This document shows positions 25,737 to 35,168 of a DNA stretch of 39,895 nt, piece by piece; positions within the stretch are counted from its first letter, which is position 1; each line of letters begins with the position of its first letter. The notes below the pieces were generated by a model, which saw only the letters and a program-made list of their open reading frames with translations, was not told the origin of the DNA and ran no database searches. The DNA comes from Hyphomicrobiales bacterium (GTDB lineage Bacteria > Pseudomonadota > Alphaproteobacteria > Rhizobiales > Devosiaceae), in assembly GCA_026989045.1 (NCBI GenBank), contig JALSJY010000241.1, forward strand, positions 1 through 39,895, written 5' to 3'. The position numbers were made by a program, and so were the translations under genes.

Positions 25737-26513
25737 ATGAGCCTGCTAACCCTTGAAAATGTTACACTAAGTTTTGGTGGTCTTAAGGCCGTCAACAATG
25801 TCTCATTTCATGTAGGAAAGGGCGAGACATTTGCGATCGTTGGGCCAAATGGAGCCGGCAAATCAACCGTTTTTAATTTGATTTCACGTATTTATAACCC
25901 AGATTGCGGCGATATAAAATTTGCTAATAAATCTATTTTAGGCCTTCGCCCCGATCAAATTCCATTTCTTGGCATTGCTAGAACCTTTCAAAATATCGAG
26001 CTTTTTGAGCAATCAACCGTATTGCAAAACCTGCTGGTTGGCCGCCAAAGACATCGTAAAAGCAACCTTATAACCGAGATGTTTTTTGCCCCCTCTGTGC
26101 GTGATGAGGAGCGCCGCCACCGTCAAGTAGTTGAAGAGGTTATTGAGTTTTTAGAATTGCAGGCCTATCGCGATAAATTTATTGCAGGCTTGCCTTATGG
26201 AGTGCGAAAAATTGTTGAGTTGGCACGCGCATTAGCTACCGAGCCGCAAGTTTTATTGCTTGATGAGCCAGCCTCTGGTCTCTCTCTTGAAGAGACTAAT
26301 GATATGATTTTTTGGATCGAAGATATTAAAAAGCAAATGGGCATAACCGTTTTAATGGTTGAGCATGATATGAATTTGGTAAGTTCAGTTTCTGATAGAG
26401 TTTTGGCGCTTGCGGACGGCAAAGAATTAGCAATTGGCACTCCTGAGCAGGTGCAGAACCACCCTGCAGTTATTGAAGCATATATTGGCACTGGTAAGAG
26501 GATTGTTTCATGA
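25737..26513 (+). CDS. livG: Branched-chain-type ABC ATPase LivG
   Basis: A 258-residue ATPase. Walker A GPNGAGKST is at 36-44, the family-typical weak signature reads LPYGVRKIVELARAL, Walker B is LLLDEPASGLS (DEP near 175), and MVEHDM carries the switch histidine. The GIARTFQNIELFEQSTVLQNLLVGR segment is characteristic of LivG. The end (AVIEAYIGTG) matches the BCA-type ATPase C-terminus. It overlaps livF by four bases (ATGA). Confidence 0.95.
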   Translation: MSLLTLENVTLSFGGLKAVNNVSFHVGKGETFAIVGPNGAGKSTVFNLISRIYNPDCGDIKFANKSILGLRPDQIPFLGIARTFQNIELFEQSTVLQNLLVGRQRHRKSNLITEMFFAPSVRDEERRHRQVVEEVIEFLELQAYRDKFIAGLPYGVRKIVELARALATEPQVLLLDEPASGLSLEETNDMIFWIEDIKKQMGITVLMVEHDMNLVSSVSDRVLALADGKELAIGTPEQVQNHPAVIEAYIGTGKRIVS

Positions 26514-27319
26514 ACAAAAACCCTAACAACCAAATGCCTGTGTTAAGAGATGCGCCTGTGCTTAGAATTGAAAATCTTGAAAGCTATTATGGACCAATAA
26601 TGGCAATTAGAGGCGTTAGCCTTGAAGTAAGAGAGGGGCAGATTGTCACTATCTTGGGAGCGAATGGTGCTGGCAAAACTACATTGTTAAAAACTATTTC
26701 AGGTGTGATGACTCCCGCCAAAGGTATTATCGAGTTAAATGGTGAGAATATTAGCACGCTTGAAGCCGATCAAATAGTAAAAAAACATATGGTACATGTG
26801 CCAGAGGGGCGTGAAATTTTCCCGCTTCTTAGTGTTGAAAAAAACATTTCCATTGGCGCTTATGTAAGAAAAGACAGGGAGGAAATTAAACGTGATGAGG
26901 AAATGGTTTATTCTTATTTCCCGATATTAAAAGAGCGAGCCAAACAGCAAGCAGGCACTCTTTCTGGTGGCCAACAACAAATGTTAGCGATTGCACGCGG
27001 CCTTATGGCAAAGCCAAAGATTATGTTGCTTGATGAGCCAAGCCTTGGCCTCTCGCCGCTTTTGGTTGAAGAAATTTTCACCATTTTAAAGCGGCTAAAT
27101 GTTGAGCAAAAAGTCACCATGGTTTTAGTTGAGCAGAACGCAAAAGTTGCGCTTGATGTCGCGGATTATGGTTATGTAATGGAATTAGGTCGTATTGTTA
27201 TGGCTGATGATGCAGATAAGTTAGAAAATTCTAAAGATATTCAGGCCTTTTATCTTGGGGTGAGGCAAGATAATGAACGTGGTCAGCGTCGCTATAAGCA
27301 AAGGAAAACTTGGCGATGA
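26510..27319 (+). CDS. livF: Branched-chain-type ABC ATPase LivF
   Basis: A 269-residue ATPase partner of LivG. Walker A GANGAGKTT is at 50-58, signature LSGGQQQ near 150-156, Walker B LLDEPSLGLSP, and the VLVEQNAKVALDVAD segment is diagnostic for LivF. The N-terminus is about 15 residues longer than usual and the C-terminus carries an Arg/Lys-rich tail after YLGVRQ. It shares an ATGA overlap at each end, with livG before and the acyl-CoA synthetase after, which binds all three into one translational unit. Confidence 0.95.
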   Translation: MNKNPNNQMPVLRDAPVLRIENLESYYGPIMAIRGVSLEVREGQIVTILGANGAGKTTLLKTISGVMTPAKGIIELNGENISTLEADQIVKKHMVHVPEGREIFPLLSVEKNISIGAYVRKDREEIKRDEEMVYSYFPILKERAKQQAGTLSGGQQQMLAIARGLMAKPKIMLLDEPSLGLSPLLVEEIFTILKRLNVEQKVTMVLVEQNAKVALDVADYGYVMELGRIVMADDADKLENSKDIQAFYLGVRQDNERGQRRYKQRKTWR

Positions 27320-29226
27320 GTGATTTAGAAAAAACAAGAATACCTACTCAAGTAATTCCAGCTCAAGAAATAATTGATGGCGTGTCCACCAATAAGGATT
27401 TATTTAACGGCCCTTATTATGTTGATGGCTGTGATACTATTACAAAATTATTTGCGCTTAGGTGCAAACAGCTTGGTAAAAAAACTGCCCATCGTGAGAA
27501 ACACCTTGGCATTTGGCATGATTATTCATGGCAAGCTTATTTTTCTCACGCCCGCAAAATTGGCCTTGGGCTTTTAACATTAGGCTTAAAGCGAGGCGAC
27601 ACAGTTTCTATCCTTTCAGAAGATAATAAAGAATGGCTTTATTGCGATATGGGTGTGCAGTGCGTTGGGGCAATTACCTCGGGTGTTTACACCACTGATT
27701 CGCCTTCTCAGTTGGCATATTTAATTAATGATTCTGGTTCAAAATTTCTCTTTGTTGAAAATGATGAGATGTTAGACAAATATCTTGAGATTAAAGATGA
27801 AGTGCCGACTTTAGAAAAAATCATTATTTATAATCGAGATGGTTTGCATGATTTTAAAGATAAAAAGGCACTTTTTCTTGATGAGCTTTATGATTTGGGT
27901 GAAAAATATCATCAAACTAATCCAGAAGTCTTTGATGCTGAAATAACTAAATCCACCCCTGATGATGTTGCATTGTTAATCTATACCTCTGGCACAACAG
28001 GTCAGCCAAAGGGGGCAATGTTATCAAATGAAAATATTATTTTTGCGGTGGCATCTTCTCTCCATGTTCTGCCCTATTCAGAAGGGGACAACCAGCTTTG
28101 TTTTCTCCCCCTTTGCCATGTGCTAGAGCGCTCAAGCTCAGTTTATTCACCTATTGCCAACAAGACTATTGTTAATTTTGTTGAAAGCACCGAGACAATA
28201 TTTGATAATTTACAAGAAGTAGCGCCAGATGTTTTCACCGCCGTTCCGCGTGTGTGGGAGAAGATTTTTTCTCGCGTGGCTCTAATGGCACAAGATGGAA
28301 CAGATTTTGGCAAATGGGCTTATAACAAGGCGCTAAAAACAGGCCTGCAACGTGCTGAATATTTGATACAGAGCAAACCAGTTCCATTTTTGATTGAAGC
28401 AAAATATCGTTTTTGGGACTTTTTTGTGTTTACCAATTTACGCCGTATGCTGGGCATGAATAATTTACATCGGGCAATAACTGGTGCTGCGCCAATTTCA
28501 CCCGATTTGCTAAAATATTATCGAGCTATCGGGGTTAATCTAGTTGAAGGGTTGGGGCAGACCGAGGGCGCTGGCATTACCTCAATAAATACTTTAGCAA
28601 AAAATAAAAACGGCACGGTTGGCCCTGCAATCCCTGGTGTGCATATTCGTATTGCAAAAAATGGTGAAATTCAATTTAAGGGAGCAAATGTTTTCCCTGG
28701 ATATTGGCAAGCACCTGACAAAACCAAAGAGACAATGACAAAAGATGGTTATCTAAAAACTGGCGACGTTGGAGTTTTAGATGATGATGGATTTTTAAAA
28801 ATTACAGGCCGCTTAAAAGATATTATTATCACAGCAGGGGGTAAAAATATCACTCCTTCTGAAATTGAAAATAAGTTAAAAGCCAGCGCTTATATTTCTG
28901 ATGCGGTGGTAATTGGTGATAAGCGCAAATATCTCACTTGTTTAGTGATGATAGATCAAGAAAATGTAGAAAAATTTGCACAAGACAAAAAAATACCGTT
29001 TAATGACTTTGCTTCTTTATGTGCGGCCAAAGAAGTGCAAGAGCTTATTGGCTCAACAATTGAGGCTGTTAATCAGGATTTTGCTAGGGTTGAGCAGATA
29101 AAGAATTTTGCGCTTATTGACATAATCTTAACAGCAGAAGATGATGAACTTACAGCTACTATGAAATTAAAGCGATCATTTGTAGAGAAAAAATATAAAC
29201 CACTAATCGATAGCTTATATAAATAA
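27316..29226 (+). CDS. Long-chain-type acyl-CoA synthetase (AMP-forming) in the liv operon
   Basis: A 636-residue adenylate-forming ligase converting a carboxylic acid, ATP and CoA to acyl-CoA. The P-loop motif YTSGTTGQPKGAML starts near residue 222, followed by GAAPISPDLLKYY, the EGLGQTEGAG motif, the DGYLKTGDVG hinge region and GRLKDIIITAGGKNITPSEIE, as in FAA1-like (COG1022) long-chain ligases. I choose ATG 27316 (ATGA overlap with livF, AAGGA at 27301-27305) over the TTG at 27310. Its position inside a LivHMGF-K operon suggests that the imported substrate is activated at once; which acid (fatty, aromatic or other) cannot be told. Confidence 0.93.
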   Translation: MSDLEKTRIPTQVIPAQEIIDGVSTNKDLFNGPYYVDGCDTITKLFALRCKQLGKKTAHREKHLGIWHDYSWQAYFSHARKIGLGLLTLGLKRGDTVSILSEDNKEWLYCDMGVQCVGAITSGVYTTDSPSQLAYLINDSGSKFLFVENDEMLDKYLEIKDEVPTLEKIIIYNRDGLHDFKDKKALFLDELYDLGEKYHQTNPEVFDAEITKSTPDDVALLIYTSGTTGQPKGAMLSNENIIFAVASSLHVLPYSEGDNQLCFLPLCHVLERSSSVYSPIANKTIVNFVESTETIFDNLQEVAPDVFTAVPRVWEKIFSRVALMAQDGTDFGKWAYNKALKTGLQRAEYLIQSKPVPFLIEAKYRFWDFFVFTNLRRMLGMNNLHRAITGAAPISPDLLKYYRAIGVNLVEGLGQTEGAGITSINTLAKNKNGTVGPAIPGVHIRIAKNGEIQFKGANVFPGYWQAPDKTKETMTKDGYLKTGDVGVLDDDGFLKITGRLKDIIITAGGKNITPSEIENKLKASAYISDAVVIGDKRKYLTCLVMIDQENVEKFAQDKKIPFNDFASLCAAKEVQELIGSTIEAVNQDFARVEQIKNFALIDIILTAEDDELTATMKLKRSFVEKKYKPLIDSLYK

Positions 29227-29247
29227 CATTCATAAAGGGAGAAAAAT

Positions 29248-30408
29248 ATGAATATTTTGAAGAAACTTACGGCAGCGCTGGCAATTTCTGCCTCGCTGAT
29301 TGCAGGCGCTTATGCGCAACAAGGGGTAACAGATACAGAAGTCGTCATTGGTTCAAACTCTGATCTATCAGGTATTTTTGCAGCCTTTGGTGCGCCATCG
29401 GTAAAAGCTGCGCAAATGTATTTTGATGAAGTTAACGCCAATGGTGGTGTGCATGGACGGCAAATTAAATTTGTTGTTGAAGATCACGCCTATTCATTGC
29501 CAAAATCGGTTCAAACTGTAAATAAGCTGGTCAATAAAGACAAGATTTTTGCTATGTTCTTGCAAATTGGCACACCAATGAATATTGCCTCTTTCAAATT
29601 GCTTGAGCCTAAGGGAATTCCAAATGTCTTTCCTATGACTATGGCAAGACAATTGGTTGAAGAGCCTATTGCTCTGCGTTTTTCACCAGGTGCATCTTAT
29701 TATAAGCAAATTCAAACTGGCGTTAAATATCTTAACGAAACAAAGGGTGGAAAAAACATTTGCGCTATGTATATTCCAAATGATTTTGGCATGGAGATCA
29801 AAGAAGGCTCTGTTGATATAGCAGCTGAAATGGGTCTAAACTTTGCAGCAGAAACTACTCATAAACCAGATGATGCAGACTTTGTTGGTGCTATTTCTAA
29901 ACTTAAAGAAGCAAATTGTGAAATCATAACAATGGCTCTTGGTGTGCGCCAAACTATTACAGCTTACGGCACAGCTAAAAAGCTTGGCTTCACAAATGCA
30001 AGCTTTATTAGCTCAGCCCCAGGCTTTCACTCAGTTATGGCAAAAGTTCCAGGCGGTGTAACCGAGGGTCTTTATGCAGCGGCTGTTTGGGCTGATATTT
30101 TACCACGTATGGACAACCCAATAGTTGGCCTATGGGCAAAAAGCTATATTGAAGCAACTGGTGAAAAACTACCAGGCACTGGTGCTGTTCTTGGTCGTGC
30201 AGGTGCAGAAACTCTAGTTCGTGGGCTTGAAGCTGCGGGCAAAGATTTAACAGCTGAAAGCTTTAGAAAAGGCCTAGAAAGCCTAAATTATAAAGATGAA
30301 ATTCTTGATGCTCAAATGACACTGTCAGCAACAGATCATGAAGGCATTGATGAGGTTATTGTTTCTGTAATTGAAAATGCTAACTGGAAAGAAGTTTTCC
30401 GCCAATAG
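29248..30408 (+). CDS. Periplasmic substrate-binding protein (LivK-like, ANF fold)
   Basis: A 386-residue binding protein with a Sec signal peptide cleaved after about residue 23 (AYA/QQG). The mature start VTDTEVVIGSNSDLSGIFAAFG is typical of the type I (Leu/Ile/Val) periplasmic binding fold, as are the YFDEVNANGGVHGRQIKFVVEDHAY and CAMYIPNDFGMEI segments. It is the last gene of the operon, with a strong AGGGAG ribosome site, and is followed by a terminator. Homologues in operons with acyl-CoA ligases often bind aromatic or aliphatic acids, so the LivK name would overstate specificity. Confidence 0.93.
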   Translation: MNILKKLTAALAISASLIAGAYAQQGVTDTEVVIGSNSDLSGIFAAFGAPSVKAAQMYFDEVNANGGVHGRQIKFVVEDHAYSLPKSVQTVNKLVNKDKIFAMFLQIGTPMNIASFKLLEPKGIPNVFPMTMARQLVEEPIALRFSPGASYYKQIQTGVKYLNETKGGKNICAMYIPNDFGMEIKEGSVDIAAEMGLNFAAETTHKPDDADFVGAISKLKEANCEIITMALGVRQTITAYGTAKKLGFTNASFISSAPGFHSVMAKVPGGVTEGLYAAAVWADILPRMDNPIVGLWAKSYIEATGEKLPGTGAVLGRAGAETLVRGLEAAGKDLTAESFRKGLESLNYKDEILDAQMTLSATDHEGIDEVIVSVIENANWKEVFRQ

Positions 30409-30431
30409 TCTTTTAAAATTTAAAATAAAAT

Positions 30432-30465
30432 AAAGGCGCTTCTCGTTAAAGGAAGCGCCTTTTTA
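30432..30465 (+). terminator. Rho-independent terminator of the liv-type operon
   Basis: Stem AAGGCGCTTC (30433-30442) with GAAGCGCCTT (30452-30461), nine-base loop, followed by a T-run (30460-30464), 24 bases past the stop codon of the binding-protein gene. The opposite strand has a partly T-rich stretch, so it may also stop transcription from the convergent ketoacyl-synthase gene ending at 30488. Confidence 0.92.
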
Positions 30466-30487
30466 TCTATAAGAGAAGCAGCTTTTT

Positions 30488-31612
30488 TTACAGCTTCTTC
30501 ACAATAACATTGCCAACCGAATAGCCTGCGCCAAATGAGCAGATAATTCCAAGTGCGCCTTTTTCTAAATCTTGGCTATATTGTGCAAAGGTAATGATTG
30601 AGCCAGCGGAAGATGTGTTTGCATATTCTTGTAAGATATTTGGTTGCTCATTTGGCTCTGGCACTCTGCCTAAAACCTTGCGTCCAATCATATCATTCAT
30701 TGATTTGTTAGCCTGATGAAGCCAAAGCCTTTTAATGTCAGTAATTGCAATATTTTGCTCTTTTAAATGCTCAACTATTAGGTTTGAAACCATTGGCACT
30801 ACTTCTTTAAAGACTTTTCGACCATTTTGCATAAATTGCATATCACGCTTATCCTCCATTCCATTGGGATAAGAGCGGCGTAAAAAACCAAAATTATTTC
30901 TAATATTATTTGAATATTGTGTAGCGCATTTTGTGGCAATAATTTCAAATTGATTGTCGCCATTTGCAATTTCAGCTTTCTCAATCACAACTGCCGTGCA
31001 GACATCACCAAAGATAAAGTGACAATCTCTATCTCGCCATTCAACATGACCTGAGCAAATTTCAGGATTAAGCATTAAGACAGATTTTGCTGAGCCAGAT
31101 TTAATCATATCGGCAATAACCTGCATGCCAAAAGTAGCCGAAGAGCAGGCAACATTCATATCAAAGCCAAAGCCTTTAATGCCCAAAGTGCTTTGCACCT
31201 CAATTGCAATTGCTGGATAAGCGCGCTCAAAATTTGAAGCTGCAACAATTACGCAATCAATGTCTTTTGCTTGCTTGCCTGCTTTTTTAAGTGCTTTTTT
31301 TGCGGCATTAACGGCCATTTCAGCCATGATGGATAATTCACTATCTTGGCGTTTTTCTAAAATAGGGTGCATAATTTCTGGGTTAAGAATACCAGATTTA
31401 TTCATCACATGGCGGCGCTCAATTCCCGAAGCTTTAAAGATAAATTCTTCACTAGAATATGGCACAGGCTCTCGCTCACCCTTAGCAATCTCTGTTGCAT
31501 ATTTTTCATTTTGTAAATCAGCATAGGCGTTAAATACTTTTACCAACTCCTCATTTGAAATTACTTCCTCAGGGGTGAAAACCCCAACTCCAGAAATTAC
31601 TATTTTTGTCAT
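30488..31612 (-). CDS. Beta-ketoacyl-ACP synthase III-like protein (FabH family)
   Basis: A 374-residue thiolase-fold condensing enzyme. The catalytic Cys156 lies in NVACSSATF, with His in WLHQANKSMND and Asn in YANTSSAG, so the Cys-His-Asn triad is complete. It is about 50 residues longer than E. coli FabH, with an extra N-terminal portion around residues 25-90 (including SGIERRHVMNKSGI), as in the longer FabH-like proteins of alphaproteobacteria. It might start fatty-acid synthesis or make a special ketoacyl product. AAAGG precedes the ATG. It is 22 bases downstream of the phosphofructokinase gene and probably in its transcript. Confidence 0.9.
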   Translation of the reverse strand: MTKIVISGVGVFTPEEVISNEELVKVFNAYADLQNEKYATEIAKGEREPVPYSSEEFIFKASGIERRHVMNKSGILNPEIMHPILEKRQDSELSIMAEMAVNAAKKALKKAGKQAKDIDCVIVAASNFERAYPAIAIEVQSTLGIKGFGFDMNVACSSATFGMQVIADMIKSGSAKSVLMLNPEICSGHVEWRDRDCHFIFGDVCTAVVIEKAEIANGDNQFEIIATKCATQYSNNIRNNFGFLRRSYPNGMEDKRDMQFMQNGRKVFKEVVPMVSNLIVEHLKEQNIAITDIKRLWLHQANKSMNDMIGRKVLGRVPEPNEQPNILQEYANTSSAGSIITFAQYSQDLEKGALGIICSFGAGYSVGNVIVKKL

Positions 31613-31634
31613 TAAATATACCTTTGTAATAAAT

Positions 31635-32891
31635 TTAGACTAAAAACTCTTTAAGCTGTCGAGCAACTAGTTGATTTTTTAGCGTTACATAATCTGGAAG
31701 GCCATTTTTATATGGCGGATAATCTTCACCTAATATCAACGGCTCTAAATATTGCCGACAAGCGGGAGTGATTGAAAATCCATCATCAGAAATAAATTCC
31801 CTTGGCATGAATTTTTCAACATTTGCTACCTCGCTAAGCGGCGCTTTGCCAATTTCCCACTGATATGGATTATTAGAAATTCGCTTAATGGTTGTCATTA
31901 TTGAACTTTCCCCCTTAAGCGCCATTTCTACTGCCGACTTGCCCACAGCATAGGCCTGCTCAACATCGGTTTTTGAAGCTATGTGGCGTGCCGCCCTCTG
32001 TAAATAATCAGCTACCGCCCAATGAAATTTATAGCCCAAAGCATCTTTTATCATATTTGCAACAACTGGTGCCGCGCCGCCTAATTGGGCGTGACCAAAG
32101 GCGTCACGAGTTCCTTGTTCGGCTAAAAACTTACCATCTTCATATTGCGCACCTTCTGATACAATAATGGTGCAATAGCCATGGCTTTTTACTTTCTTAT
32201 CGACTAGCGCCAAAAATTTCTTTTGGTCAAATTTAACTTCAGGAAATAAAATAACCACAGGAATATTATTTTTTTCATCTGCCGCCAGCGCGCCCGCCGC
32301 TGCTATCCAGCCAGCATGCCGCCCCATAACTTCAAGCACAAAAACCTTGGTAGAAGTTTTTGCCATTGAGGCAACGTCAAAGCTAGCTTCACGGGTTGAA
32401 ATGGCTACATATTTTGCAACTGATCCAAATCCAGGGCAGTTATCGGTTATAGGTAAATCATTATCAACGGTTTTTGGTACATGAATTGCCTGAACTGGAA
32501 AACCAAGATTTTTAGATATTTGTGAAACCTTATAACAAGTATCAGCACTATCCCCGCCACCATTATAAAAGAAATAACCAATGTTATGAGCCTTAAACAC
32601 TTCAATCAGACGCTCATATTCAACCCTGTTCTCATCTATCCCCTTAAGCTTAAAACGACATGAGCCAAAAGCACCAGATGGAGTATAACGAAGCGCGGCA
32701 ATATCTTTATCGCTCTCAAGGCTTGTATCAATCAAATCTTCTTGCAAGGCGCCAATAATACCATTTTTTCCAGCAAAAACATTACCAATTTTGTCACTAT
32801 ATTTGCGAGCGGTTTCAATTACTCCACAAGCAGAAGCGTTAATAACAGATGTTACACCGCCCGATTGGGCATAAAAAGCATTTTTTAGCAT
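31635..32891 (-). CDS. pfp: Phosphofructokinase, pyrophosphate-dependent type
   Basis: A 418-residue PFK-family enzyme interconverting fructose 6-phosphate and fructose 1,6-bisphosphate. The phosphoryl-donor motif reads GGGDS (111-115), with Asp where ATP-dependent enzymes have Gly. The next motif is PKTVDND (139-145), with Lys where ATP enzymes have Gly; both are marks of PPi use. The fructose-phosphate loop EVMGRHAGW is present. PPi dependence is inferred from these residues. It is divergent from gap-fba-rpe and is followed by the ketoacyl synthase gene. Many Hyphomicrobiales lack ATP-PFK, which makes a PPi enzyme meaningful for glycolysis or for sedoheptulose-phosphate metabolism. Confidence 0.9.
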   Translation of the reverse strand: MLKNAFYAQSGGVTSVINASACGVIETARKYSDKIGNVFAGKNGIIGALQEDLIDTSLESDKDIAALRYTPSGAFGSCRFKLKGIDENRVEYERLIEVFKAHNIGYFFYNGGGDSADTCYKVSQISKNLGFPVQAIHVPKTVDNDLPITDNCPGFGSVAKYVAISTREASFDVASMAKTSTKVFVLEVMGRHAGWIAAAGALAADEKNNIPVVILFPEVKFDQKKFLALVDKKVKSHGYCTIIVSEGAQYEDGKFLAEQGTRDAFGHAQLGGAAPVVANMIKDALGYKFHWAVADYLQRAARHIASKTDVEQAYAVGKSAVEMALKGESSIMTTIKRISNNPYQWEIGKAPLSEVANVEKFMPREFISDDGFSITPACRQYLEPLILGEDYPPYKNGLPDYVTLKNQLVARQLKEFLV

Positions 32892-32929
32892 TTAAAATTT
32901 CCTATTTTGTCTGACTTTGACCCATTTAA

Positions 32930-32961
32930 CAAAAACACTCAAGAAATATGAGTGGTTTTTG
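32930..32961. promoter_or_regulatory. Inverted repeat in the pfp/gap divergent promoter region
   Basis: CAAAAACACTC (32930-32940) and GAGTGGTTTTTG (32950-32961) form a stem with one bulged base and a nine-base loop. It lies in the 165-base region between the divergent pfp and gap starts, 39 bases from pfp and 95 from gap. It could be an operator or a weak terminator; no regulator is recognised. Confidence 0.4.
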
Positions 32962-33056
32962 TAGTTTTTATCATTATACTTAAATCTGGTGCTGGACGTG
33001 AGCGAAAAAGCCCCATAAATAGAATAAGTTTTTATTGACCTTAATGGAGAAATATC

Positions 33057-34064
33057 ATGGCAATTCGAGTAGCAATCAATGGTTTTGGACGCATTGGACG
33101 TTTAGTCCTTCGCTCTTATATGGAGGCAGGGCGCAAAGATATAGATTTTGTAGCAATCAATGACCTTGGCTCAACTCAAGATAATGCACATTTGCTAAAA
33201 TATGACAGTGTGCATGGTCGCTATCCTGGTGAAATCACTGCAACCGATGATAGCATCACAGTTGATGGTGACACAATGAAAGTTCTTAGTGAGCGTGACC
33301 CTTCAAAACTGCCTTGGAAAGAATTAGATATTGATATTGTGTTTGAATGCACAGGGATTTTCAACGCAAAAGAAAAAGCTATGGTGCATATTAACACTGG
33401 TGCTAAACGTGTTCTTGTTTCTGCTCCTTCAGCTGGCGCAGATAATACAATTGTTTATGGTGTAAATGATGATACTCTTTCATCTAGCGATATTATTGTT
33501 TCAAACGCTTCATGCACCACAAATTGCCTCTCACCTGTTGCATCAGTGCTAAATGATAGCGTTGGTATTGTGCAAGGATTTATGACTACTATTCACTCTT
33601 ATACTGGCGATCAACCAACTGTTGACACTTTGCATAGTGATTTATTTCGTGCTCGTGCAGCAGCAGTTAACATGATACCAACCTCAACGGGTGCAGCAAA
33701 AGCTGTTGGCTTGGTTTTGCCTAAACTTGCTGGCAAGCTAGATGGCGTGTCTATTCGTGTTCCAACCCCAAATGTTTCACTAATTGATTTAACCTTTAAT
33801 GCTGGTAGAGCAACTTCAATTGAAGAAATTAACGAGTTGATGAAAACAGCTAGTGAGGGCAAGCTAAAAGGCATACTTGGTTATAACGATGAAAAGCTTG
33901 TTTCAAGCGATTATAATCACTCACCGCTTAGCTCAACATTTGATGCAACTGGCACCAAGGTTATTGATGGCACGCTGGTTCGTGTTGTAGCATGGTATGA
34001 TAATGAGTGGGGCTTCTCAAATCGCATGAGCGACACTGCAATTAAAATTGGCAAACTTATTTAA
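33057..34064 (+). CDS. gap: Glyceraldehyde-3-phosphate dehydrogenase
   Basis: A 335-residue NAD-dependent glycolytic and gluconeogenic dehydrogenase. The Rossmann motif is INGFGRIGR (7-15), the cofactor acidic residue lies in AINDLGS (Asp36), which favours NAD over NADP, and the catalytic Cys153 is in SNASCTTNCL. The WYDNEWGFSNR motif near the C-terminus is intact. GGAG precedes the ATG. It is followed after 15 bases by fba. In many relatives pgk lies between gap and fba; it is absent here. Confidence 0.97.
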   Translation: MAIRVAINGFGRIGRLVLRSYMEAGRKDIDFVAINDLGSTQDNAHLLKYDSVHGRYPGEITATDDSITVDGDTMKVLSERDPSKLPWKELDIDIVFECTGIFNAKEKAMVHINTGAKRVLVSAPSAGADNTIVYGVNDDTLSSSDIIVSNASCTTNCLSPVASVLNDSVGIVQGFMTTIHSYTGDQPTVDTLHSDLFRARAAAVNMIPTSTGAAKAVGLVLPKLAGKLDGVSIRVPTPNVSLIDLTFNAGRATSIEEINELMKTASEGKLKGILGYNDEKLVSSDYNHSPLSSTFDATGTKVIDGTLVRVVAWYDNEWGFSNRMSDTAIKIGKLI

Positions 34065-34079
34065 AAGTTAGGACGTAAA

Positions 34080-35144
34080 ATGGCACGTATTTCTTTAAGA
34101 CAATTACTCGATCATGCCGCCGAAAACGACTATGGCATGCCAGCGTTTAACATCAATAATATGGAGCAGGTTATTGCGGTTATGGACGCGGCAAGCCAAA
34201 CTGGCTCTCCTGCTATTATGCAAGCCTCACGTGGTGCAAGAAAATACGCCAACGACCTTATGCTAGAGGCTATGGTATCAGCAGCTGAGAAAATCTATCC
34301 GCATATTCCAATTTGCCTGCATTTGGATCATGGTAATGAAGCAGCAACTTGTGTTAGTGCTATTCAGCATAGTTTTTCTTCTGTGATGATGGACGGCTCG
34401 CTTGAAGCCGATGGAAAAACTCCAGCCTCTTATGAATATAATATGGGTGTTACCAAACAAGTTACCGACATTGCCCACATGGTTGGTGTTTCTGTTGAGG
34501 GTGAATTAGGTGTGCTTGGAAGCCTTGAAACTGGCGAGGGTGAAAAAGAAGACGGGCATGGATTTGAAGGAAAGCTTGATAAAGACATGCTTTTGACAGA
34601 CCCAGACCAAGCCGTTGATTTTGTTAAACAAACTAAATGTGATGCCTTAGCAATTGCTATGGGAACTTCTCACGGTGCATATAAATTCACCCGCAAACCA
34701 ACGGGTGATATTTTGGCAATGGACGTAGTTGAAAAAATTCATGCCAAATTACCAAATACCCATCTAGTTATGCATGGCTCAAGTTCTGTGCCGCAAGATC
34801 TGCTTGAAATTATCAATGAGCATGGCGGAGCAATACCTGAAACCTATGGCGTGCCAGTAGAAGAAATTCTCAAGGGCATTAAACATGGTGTTCGCAAAGT
34901 TAATATTGATACAGATCTCCGCCTTGCGGCAACTGGGCAAATTCGTACAGTTCTGGACGAAAATAAGGCCGTGTTTGATCCACGAGCTTATTTAAAACCT
35001 GCACGTGAAGCGATGCAAAAACTATGTGCAGCGCGTTATGAAATGTTCGGCTCAGCTGGCATGGCACAAAAAATTACACCAATTTCTTTGAGTGACATGG
35101 CAAAACGCTATTCATCTGGTGAGCTTGACCCAAAGATATCTTAA
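34080..35144 (+). CDS. fba: Class II fructose-bisphosphate aldolase (Calvin-cycle subtype)
   Basis: A 354-residue zinc-dependent aldolase cleaving fructose 1,6-bisphosphate (and often sedoheptulose bisphosphate). Zinc and catalytic motifs are visible: CLHLDHGNE near 78-86, SVEGELGVLG, MGTSHGAYKF, VMHGSSSVP and KVNIDTDLRLA. The long insert SLETGEGEKEDGHGFEG and overall length place it with the CbbA/Calvin subtype. It sits between gap and rpe, with 24 bases before rpe. No RuBisCO or phosphoribulokinase gene is in this window, so the Calvin label is a family name only. Confidence 0.96.
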   Translation: MARISLRQLLDHAAENDYGMPAFNINNMEQVIAVMDAASQTGSPAIMQASRGARKYANDLMLEAMVSAAEKIYPHIPICLHLDHGNEAATCVSAIQHSFSSVMMDGSLEADGKTPASYEYNMGVTKQVTDIAHMVGVSVEGELGVLGSLETGEGEKEDGHGFEGKLDKDMLLTDPDQAVDFVKQTKCDALAIAMGTSHGAYKFTRKPTGDILAMDVVEKIHAKLPNTHLVMHGSSSVPQDLLEIINEHGGAIPETYGVPVEEILKGIKHGVRKVNIDTDLRLAATGQIRTVLDENKAVFDPRAYLKPAREAMQKLCAARYEMFGSAGMAQKITPISLSDMAKRYSSGELDPKIS

Positions 35145-35168
35145 TGGAATTTCTTAAAGGAAATTATT

